Shown here: positions 55,816 through 64,000 of the stretch, one piece after another | Layout: every line of letters starts with the position of its first letter | Position numbering within the stretch: the stretch's first letter is position 1 | DNA from: Aotearoamyces nothofagi | Taxonomy: Eukaryota; Ascomycota; Leotiomycetes; Leotiales; Tympanidaceae | Direction: 5' to 3' | Assembly: GCA_015345905.1 (NCBI GenBank) | Contig: JADDTR010000044.1 | Location: 23,866-87,865 of the forward strand | DNA length: 64,000 nucleotides | Translations under genes and position numbers: made by a program | The notes under the pieces: model-generated | The model's database searches: none | Seen by the model: only the letters and a program-made list of their open reading frames with translations | Told to the model about the DNA's origin: nothing

Positions 55816-57064
55816 GGAATTATTCGCCGAGTGGTCAAATATAGAATCGAAGCTCTTTGTCGATTCTGTGCTGGATGCAAATGATCCCTTACTGCTCCCT
55901 CAGCTCATTAGCCAACTAACCTATGGCCCGGACTTCCCGTCTACTCGGACTGCCTACCTGGCAGCCCTCAGGAGTCAGGAGCAAGGGGTCAGGGGGGGTC
56001 AGGGTTCACGTCAGCGCTGCCCGCCCTCCTCTTCATGCGCAGTGCGTCCGGTGAGCTCAGTGGTTTGTTTAGTGGGATCAGTGGGTTCGGCGGTGGGTGG
56101 TGAGTGAAGGTATTGGGCTCGGAGAGCTGGGCAGGTAGCCGCTCTGCTCCTCTGCTGCTGATCTTCGCGTCTGTTCGCAGTTTCAACACTTATCGCTTTC
56201 GGAAGAGTGCTCCTCCACCCCTGCATCCCTCCTTGCGCGTGGCTCGGCAGCCAATCAGCTAAGCGCCGACAACACCCTGTCGTGGAGGAGATTGCAGGAA
56301 GAGGCAGGAAGGACACAACAGTCCTCAGGGTTCGGGAAGACCGCGCGCCCGTCCCGCTCCCGGGTGCGAGGCATACTCCAGTTGCGAGGACCTCACTCAC
56401 TCAGTCTCCGAATAAAGACGTCTTCTGGCAGGATTATTCTGCAAGTGAAGTCCTGCGTACGACTGTAGTAAGTCCTGTAAGTCCTGTAAGTCCTGTCTAT
56501 GTGCCGCCAGAGAAGTTGCACACTGGGAGTATGTTACGGCTGTAGTAAAAGAGTCACCTTTGTTGGCCTTCTTGCCTCGACGTGGGGGCTGTGGAGCGGA
56601 GGCAGGGGGCATTGCTTGCCGGGTACAGAGGGCGGAGCAGCAGTAGAGACTGAGATAGCAAGACAACCTCCTGTGGTTTGCACATGGCATGCGTAGGGAG
56701 GCGAGGGCCTTATGCTTGCCAGGATGGATAGAGCCCTGTTGTCAACTCTGTCCACCTCTTCACAACGCCAGTTGCTGATCAACTGATCACACACATTCGA
56801 CACGGCTCAGTACTGCTGCTGGAACGAGAGCCTTTCTGATATAGACAACTAATTTGCGCAAATTATCCTACATCTTGTGATAACCATGGCCCCAGAACCG
56901 ACCCTATACTCTGTACAGTACATTGTTCGTATGAGAACTCCAAGCGCCGTGAAAATGCATCGTAGCCACTGCGCCCGCGCCGCACCCCTTACCCTCAGAA
57001 TCTACTGATACAGGATCCTCTAGACGAACAAATGAGATTTGGCCTTCTTATACAGTACACTGTA
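55816..57064. other. Intergenic, upstream of the uncertain gene and 3' of mip1
   Basis: No gene recognised, though 5' exons of the minus-strand gene at 55204 may lie at the left. Contains a 10-base repeat at 56468-56496 and GC-rich low-complexity sequence near 55980-56100. Open frames here lack similarity. Confidence 0.5.
56468..56496. repeat. 10-base tandem repeat (GTAAGTCCTG x3)
   Basis: Three near-exact units. Each unit includes a splice-donor-like GTAAGT. Confidence 0.9.
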
Positions 57065-60000
57065 CTAGAGTCGGGGAATCGTCCGCTGTCGCGGGGGCAT
57101 CTGCTTCTCCCATCCCCAGTTCTTTTGCTTCCCATTCTCGAATCCACCTCGGAATTTTGTGCTTAACAAGTCCGAGATGTTCACGGGTTCTTCCATCAAC
57201 TCTGCATGGGCCTGGTAAGGCAGTATGTTTCGAGTCCGCGTTGGGCGCTTTTTGAGCACCGAATCGGGCTCGCCAAGGTTGCGTTGATCCTTGATTATTT
57301 CGCGCAGCTCTTTATCATCCCCAGTTATCTGTGCTCTCAGAAAAGTAATATCGGCCTTTTCCAGACCTTCCATAACCGGCTGTCGAGGCGAGTACTCAAT
57401 GCCTTCTAGTTGTGGCGCGTCCATTGCAACGATGGCTGGGTCTAATTGTGATTGTATGCCCTTCTCAAGGAGCTGCGTAATATCCAACGACTCCCCGTGA
57501 GGGATCTTGTCAGGATGGGAGGGGGTGATACAATCCATGTCGACTTCCTTTCTCAAGACATGGTCAATGTCCACAGCCGAGAAGTAGGCGACAGACTGTG
57601 GAAGGTCATTGATCCCCATTTGCTGTGAGAACATAGCGCGAGTCCAGACATTCGAGACTTGCAAAGCCATTGCAGCACGATACTTGTCCTCATCGCGTAC
57701 TAGATATCTAATCTCATCATGCACAGTGATTGCTAAGCGAGCATCGATGTTGAAGCGGCGAATTAGGTAGTCCATGGATATGATCAAAAGATGAAGATAG
57801 TCGACTCCAGATGACTGAATCGCCCAATTTATCCTCGAGGTCATGAAGCCACCTTTATTAATGAACCGACTCATAAGTGCTTCCGTAATACCTGCTCCTA
57901 GGACAGGAGTTCGCGGTCGTTCTTGCTCAGCGAACTCCTCTAACTTATTGAACACAAAACTTTCGGTTCCACCTCTCCAGAAAGGTCGTTTGTGCAGTGT
58001 CTTCCTATTTGTCTTAGACCCCTTTGTCTCCTTATATAAGTTGGAAGCCACCTTGGTCGTCTCTGACTCAGACAAACTAGGATTGAACTGCCGGAGAAGG
58101 GTCCCAGCGAATTTCAAGCCTGCACCATATATACGACCATAATTGAAGACCTTGGCGTCATTTCTTGTGATCCCTAAGATACTCGCCGTCCTTGAGTGAA
58201 GATCTGTTCCAGCTGCTTTAGTTCCTTCGAGTGTCATAAATCCTAGAGCGTTGCCACCATGCAGCTTAAATTGTGCATCACCCACAAGGCTAGCAATCCA
58301 GAGCTCTTCCGAATCAACATCTGCACCAACGAAACAGTAACCAGCGGGTGCTTTAACCATGGATTTTAATTCCGATCCTACCCGATTAGGCTTCGCATTG
58401 CTAGCGGTAAGCCAGGTGTTCTCAACTGCTCTCCGAGTGATGGTTCCCATAGGAATAACCTGAGGAAGAATATAACCCGTGTCTGCACTGGTATCAGTGA
58501 TGGGCCTATTTCCACCAATGTCGCTTTCGTACACCACCATCTGCGACATGATCCGATCTCTTGCGCTGATCCAATATGAACATGATGCATTCATCTGAAG
58601 TGCCTCCTTTGCGTATGCATATTCGGATGACAATATGCCCTTCTCAAAATATGGCATATAACCCTTTGCCATGGGGTTCGCGCATCGTGCTGTTGGACCG
58701 TCCTTATGAGGTAGCTTGAAATATATTCCATTCCTATCATCTCGTAGGGCCATATCCTTTTCGTCGAATTGATTGCACTCCTGCATTTGCTTCTCCTTAT
58801 ACTTTTGCGCTTCCTTAAGTGGCACTCTGAAGGTCCAGCCATATTTATCCGACCAGACCAAGGGATAGCTGTCCCAGGCTAGTCGAAGAAGTAGAGGTGC
58901 AATTCGCGTCCGCACTGTTAGCCCAATGGGAGAGTCGCTCTTGATGAAGAGGTCCTTGTACCACATCGGCATGCCAGGCATTTTTTGTCGAGCGGCTGGT
59001 CTTGGTGGATCATTCTTCTTCTTTCCTTTGACCATCTTAATCTCTTGGCCAGACCAATCAAGCTGTCGTAGCCACGGATCATTGCTCCATTTCTCCTTGT
59101 CTCCCTTGATCTCCAAGGCTTTCTCAGTCAACGCAATCAATCTTTCTTGGACAGCATCCGACAGTTGATGATATGTAGCTTCCGCATTTGCAATATAGGA
59201 TTCCCAAGACCGATCTACGGGCAAAATGACAGATGAGAGGTGGCGTAATGCTGCGAAACTGACTGGATGAGGACAAGTTTCAAGAAAATTCGGGAATACG
59301 ATCTTGTAGACACGGTGAGTGATAGCCACATCGGCTGCACAGTAATCCAACAGCTCATCGAGCTTGCCTCGAATCCCTTCACGATCTAGTTCTCCGAATT
59401 GATCCCTTTGTGCCTTATCTATAGTGACGTCTAGGTGAAACTTTGCCACGTCCCTCAAAGAGTTTACAGAGCTTCTCCCCACCCATAACTCTTCCTCTTC
59501 ATCCGTCAGCGCTCTGTTGCTGAGTAAAGCAGCCAGCTCAACATTATCAGTCTCCCCAGCGATTTTATCCCTGAGTTCTCGATTCTTTTTATGTTTCATC
59601 CAAGTCGGGCGCTGACGAGAACACATACCATTGACTGCCACATGCAGTGACATGGTGTCCAGGAACGAATTTTTTGACTGCTTCAAAGCGTATTCTTCCG
59701 CAATTCGGGCTCGATCATAACCGATATTATGCCCGACAATAATCCGACTCTGATTTGGATCACCCAGGGGAATTAGATGCCTATCCGACTCTGTTTCTCC
59801 AAGCAACCATGGTGACAGCCAGGCATACCATGCTGTAGGGCTGACTGCACATGCCATGACAGCGAAAGAGCTCTCCTTCCACATGACCTCTGTATCAAAA
59901 CACATCATCTCCTCTTGCGGGACATCAACTGATTCCGTCCTTCCATCACTATAATACTTTGTCCATCCGCTACGGTGCACCCATTTGCGAGGCTTTGGCG

Positions 60001-60530
60001 GGGCGTTGGCTTTTGTAAACTGCTTGGCGTATGTCATGTATGGTTCTGCCGCATCTATTCCGAGTTTGTAGAAATGCTCATCGAGAGTCTTTCCTTGCAA
60101 TTCCGGCAAGTCAAATGCGATCGGCTTGTTATCGTCGAGGTTTTTCCCTAGCAACTGGTGGCGCTGGAGATGGTCTTTTGCAAGGTCTACGAGTTCCTGT
60201 GGTGGGGGAATCGGAGTGTCTGAGAAGATTTGCTTGTATACATGACTACTTAGTTGCTGGACCCCTATTTCATTGAATCGAGCTTTTGAGGCTTCTGTAA
60301 AATGTGTCAATCAATACCCGCTCCAAACAGGAGAGTGATAATCGCCTACTAGCAAGACTCTTCGATCTAGGGGCGGCCTGCTTCTCTGATACGACTGCCT
60401 GCGTTGAGTTGGATTGCCATCGTATGAGGAATCGCGAAGGCTGTGGTCCACGATGCGCCCGATGTTTTGCAAGCCGAATGAAGCCTGCGCATGGTCGGCT
60501 CCGTGGTCCAGCACGTATTGAAGACAGCAT
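57065..60530 (-). CDS. mip1: Mitochondrial DNA polymerase gamma (Mip1)
   Basis: Replicates and proofreads mitochondrial DNA. Two exons (60530-60350, 60294-57065) give about 1136 residues. The N-terminal 60 residues (RAGPRSRPCAGFIRLAKH) are Arg-rich and suit a mitochondrial presequence. Exonuclease motifs are CFDTEV (Exo I, Asp-Glu), VGHNIGYDRAR (Exo II) and YCAADVAITHRVY (Exo III). Polymerase motifs are GADVDSEELWIASLVGDA (A), RNDAKVFNYGRIYGAG (B) and AITVHDEIRYL (C, the HDE pair). All catalytic residues are in place. The C-terminal extension of about 200 residues beyond motif C, after VDMDCITPSHPD, is typical of filamentous fungi. The 55-base intron is in phase and joins SLAK to ASKARFNEIG. 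The gene is divergent from the SLX8-like gene. Confidence 0.95.
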
Positions 60531-60901
60531 ACTATGGACAGCGATGTGTTGTCATGGCATCGTGAATACCTTTGTACATAACGTGAAGCTCTCGTAGCCC
60601 CTTCATAGATCTACTGCGACGCTTTCGGAGAATCGCGTTGTAGACCCGCGAAAGCTGACGTAATCGTGCTTATCTAAGTTATAGGGCGTGTTGCAATCAA
60701 TGTCTGTGTACCTTAATTTCTGATAGCGCCTCGCCTCGCGCCTCACGTGTGCGGTTGACTTCACAACAGTTTGGAGCTGCTGGTGATTATATTTGCTGGC
60801 AATGCTCGGCGCCACTCCTTTAATAAAAGCCATGATGCAAGAGCATGGCGTGTTTGTTTAAAATATTATCCGGCCGATTCTTGTAACATTTCAACCTCAC
60901 A
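60531..60901. promoter_or_regulatory. Divergent promoter, mip1 / SLX8-like
   Basis: 371 bases between two DNA-maintenance genes. It contains ACGCGA-like and GACGT cores but no confidently named site. Confidence 0.5.
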
Positions 60902-61914
60902 ATGGCAGAAAGGTACCCCGGTGTCCCCGGCTACGCCCAATATAGATCATCCTCGTTCTATCCCCACAACTCCCCACCAGTCTCTGGCCAAGATCAACGT
61001 CCAGTTTCCTTACAATCGCCCTGGAGTGCATCTTCTCAAAATTCTGGTGAGAGGGTCTCATTGACACTGCCATCTCTTCAAGATCCCGAGGATTTGGTAT
61101 CCCTCTATCCGACGCAGCTTCTGTCGCCACCAGATCCTTTTTGTAGTCGCCCTTCTCCTTCGCATTCACAGCAGCTTTTGTCTTCGCCCGCTCAACAAAA
61201 CCGGCAAGGCGAACCTAATGCCATTCCAGGATCATTAGACCTCTTCCTGAACTTCGACGAGAGCTCTCCGCCACCTTCCCCCCACTCAAACTCAAACCAG
61301 ACACGGGCCTCAAGCATAGTCGACCTTACTGAAACCTCACCCGCGAGGATGCATCCACATAACAGGAAGCGAAAGGAGTCCGCTGAGCCATCTCAGGAAC
61401 CTTTAAAACGCAGAAAATACAGCCTCACCTACATCGGGCGCCAGACATCTGAGAGTGAGCCTTCCAAGGCGCCGGACGAAACCATCGAGGAACTAGATCT
61501 AGTCGAGGTTAACGATGATGGAGAGTTTGAGGCATCTATGAAGAGGAGGCACGCAGAGTTGATCAAGCAGCAACAACAAGCTGAAGCAGCCAAGCCCTTA
61601 AAGCTCGCGGCATTTCAGTGCATCATCTGTCTCGACAATCCTACAGATCTCACGATCACGCATTGCGGTATGTATTCACTGTTGCAGCTATATTTGACTG
61701 CTGCTAACATGTCATAGGTCATATGTTCTGCTCGATATGCTTACACGAAGCTCTTCACACTGAAACCCAAAAACGAACCTGTCCAGTCTGTCGAACAACG
61801 ATAGGGACGGTGCCTGGAAAAAATGGAAAGAAACCGAAGAATGGATTTTATGCTCTGGAGATGAAAATCATGACCTCGAACCGTAAAGGGAAACAGCCAC
61901 AATATGTGAGATGA
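60902..61914 (+). CDS. RING-finger protein, SLX8 type (SUMO-targeted ubiquitin ligase)
   Basis: Two exons (60902-61667, 61718-61914) give about 320 residues. The RING domain spans the intron: CIICLDNPTDLTITHCGH in exon 1/2 and MFCSICLHEAL...CPVCRTTIG in exon 2, a C3HC4 pattern. The N-terminal two thirds are Ser/Pro-rich and include SSIVDLTE, a SUMO-interaction motif. A basic run HNRKRKES could be a nuclear signal. The layout (SIM near a C-terminal RING, about 300 residues) fits Slx8/Rfp-type SUMO-targeted ligases, which work in replication-fork repair. The pairing partner (Slx5/Rfp) is not in the window. The tail KKPKNGFYALEMKIMT is also typical of fungal Slx8. Confidence 0.87.
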
Positions 61915-62164
61915 CGATTTGGATAAGTTTTGGCAAGGAGCAAGCTTTTACAGTCGGGACAAGGGCTAGGAGCATTGCTACAGAATGGGGCCTCATTTCA
62001 TGGGTCAAGGCGTCTTCTAGCTTACTATGATACCATTTGCGAACAACAAGAACCCCTTGTTGATTTCACTACTTAGCCTAGATTTCTGGCTAATCACAGC
62101 ATCAAACCTGGCCATAATTCCTGCTCTGTGGTGTCTCCTATTATACATGTCTACCCCCGTTTAT

Positions 62165-63737
62165 TTAATGTTGCAATGTATTTCTCCTATTCCGTTCAGC
62201 CTTAGGGTCTTTTCCGCCCATGATCGCTTCAAGAGCCTGGACTAGGGCCTTGCCATCGTAAATCATTCCTCCACTAACATCTTTCCTCCCGTAAATCCTA
62301 ACTAGTTTAATTCCCAATTCCATTAACTCCTCTCTTTCTACTCTCGGTGCCCCTTTGCCCTCTAAATAAATAACATGGGTGACATAATCCCGCCAACTAT
62401 CACATTTGACCTTTTCTATAGATCCCCTAGATGATGCACATGCATCTGCAATAGCAGCTATAAAGTCCCTCGCACCATACGGTGCCGACGATGGTCCAGT
62501 CTCGCGGTCAATACTCCCGTTAAGAATAAGGATTTTTGTACGCAGCCCTTGGTTGGCTAACGCTTCACCGACATCTTTCAGTATCAGGCAAGGGATGATA
62601 CTGGTGTAGAGCGATCCGATGCTGTAGATAGCGCAATGAGAGCTGCTTATTGCATCCAGGACTTTGGGATTTGGTGCCGGCCGGATCTCATGACCGTAAG
62701 GGTTGATGTACCATATCCGCTCGATACGTGACGGAAGGTCCTCGGCATGGTCTTTCTGAAACTCGATATACTGTTTGCGTAGCGTGGGAAGAGATCCGGG
62801 CAGATTAGCATCCTCGATGCTATCATGCTCGAATAGCTCATCGGACAGCTCGCGCTCGTATGTTGACGTGGTCGTGGGCTGGGAAATAGGTGGAATAGGA
62901 GTGCGAACAATTGGATGGCTTATTGTGTTCTGGCCCGCTATGCTTGAGCCATCTTTCAGGCCAGCGCAGATATGGTGTGAGAAATTGCTGTTGATGGCTG
63001 GGATAACAGAGACATTTGATGGAATGCCTGTGATTGATCCAAGGAGGTAAATGGCACTCTCAAACGAGCCCGTGAAAATACGGGCAGCAGTAAGAAACAG
63101 GTTGCCAACACTAGCAGACTGAAAATTGAAAACACTAGATGGTCTAGTACGCTTGACAATCTCCATATTGATGGTATTAATAAATGATCTTATCAGCTCC
63201 CTCTTCTCGGAGGAGATGCCCGTCCATAGAATATGACGAGCCTCGACGATATCGAGCCATTCTAGACGGGCAGCTTCAGGCGAGCATGCCAGGCGATGAC
63301 TGAAAAAGGCCTTGATGGCGGTCTTCTCAGGGTTATCACCAACGAGATCCTCTGGAATTAAGCGTACAAGTCGACCTGGGGGTTTGTCAGGCTATATATG
63401 ATATGAACAATTGATACCTTCGATCTTTGATTCACAGACGAAAACAAGCAATTAAGTGTTTTAACGGAACTTGTAGCATAGAGGTCTGAACTGAGCTTAC
63501 TTCTCACGTCGCCAATTCCAGGTCCTCCAAAGACTCTTATTAATTCACTTGAAGAACCGCCATTATCACTGATGGGTATCACACTGCCATTATATTAGCA
63601 GCGATCCGCAGCCCTGCCGGAGGAAGAACCTACTAGCTCAGGGAGCAATGCTTATCTCCTATCACCTTGCCAAAGACATCGACCAAGTTATTTGCTGCAC
63701 TCCCACCAGAGAAAACTACAATGTTGTTTCGGGGCAT
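62165..63737 (-). CDS. CofD/YvcK-like protein (UPF0052; yeast YNL011C-like)
   Basis: Three exons from the start: 63737-63634, 63583-63501, 63375-62165, about 465 residues. The start MPRNNIVVFSGGSAANNLVDVF gives a nucleotide-binding GG motif. After the first intron the join restores LSYVIPISDNGGSSSELIR, and after the second GIGDVRSRLVRLIP. Later blocks are AINSNFSHHICAGL, RIWYINPYGHEIRPAPNP and SSHCAIYSIGSLYTSIIPCLIL. These resemble the CofD/YvcK superfamily, whose members transfer phospholactate in archaea or bind UDP-sugars in bacteria. The fungal substrate is not known. Fungal proteins carry a Ser/Thr-rich insert, present here at PPISQPTTTSTYERE. The 125-base second intron is the longest in the gene. 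Confidence 0.9.
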
Positions 63738-64000
63738 ATTAGCTTGAGCTTGCAAGTTCCCTATGGTCTTCTAGCTCGTAGGGGATATGAAATCCGGCAC
63801 AATAACATAAGTATCTAGGCCTAGTATTTAGAGAAACCCAAAGGAATTCTGAGTAATGGCATATTGACGTGTCTGATTCGGCCACGTTGCTCGTTCGAAC
63901 TTTGTTATAATGTTACGAGGTAATGGCCGCTACGCTAAAATCCTACAGGTCGGCCCTGCGCAGGCTCCGGGGCCCTTGGATTTTGCCGTGACCTCGAAGC

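Overview
This window is nuclear DNA of a filamentous ascomycete (Pezizomycotina). The evidence is about twenty single-copy genes on both strands, mostly interrupted by 50-60 base GT-AG introns with CTAAC/CTGAC-like branch sites, fungal-specific families (zinc-cluster regulator, Zrg17, Dug3, 2EXR proteins) and a repeat pair with a RIP-like mutation pattern. The class cannot be fixed from the sequence alone. Exon structures were assembled by hand from splice signals, reading phase and family similarity.

Layout. 0-2.2 kb: microsatellites and a short 5' fragment of 18S rRNA. 2.2-8.5 kb: AMPK gamma subunit (snf4) and a large RhoGAP. 9.3-15.4 kb: a small membrane protein, a 2EXR protein, a tail-membrane protein and the ER zinc transporter zrg17. 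15.7-19.8 kb: glutathione-degrading amidotransferase dug3 and an atypical kinase. 21.3-27 kb: mitochondrial fusion dynamin mgm1, a cystinosin-like PQ-loop transporter and a second 2EXR gene. 27.2-35.8 kb: a DHX29/DHX57-type DEAH helicase divergent from an aprataxin, then a GH78-like glycosidase. 36.2-42.7 kb: the mitochondrial aspartate-glutamate carrier and a B-type cyclin. 42.7-47.4 kb: a long gene-poor, microsatellite-rich stretch. 47.4-52.8 kb: a regulator with a C-terminal zinc cluster, and RNA polymerase III subunit Rpc53/RPC4. 52.8-57 kb: two adjacent terminal-inverted-repeat elements and a small uncertain gene. 57-63.7 kb: mitochondrial DNA polymerase (mip1) divergent from a SLX8-like RING protein, then a CofD-like protein.

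Most genes are housekeeping: energy sensing, mitochondrial DNA, fusion and transport, cell cycle, zinc and glutathione metabolism, and DNA repair. There is no secondary-metabolite cluster and no obvious cassette of co-functioning genes. The less ordinary signals are the paired TIR elements with a 38-base hairpin at their junction, sharp GC-rich patches confined to parts of three genes, the stray rRNA fragment, the kinase with altered catalytic motifs, and introns that stay open in frame if retained.
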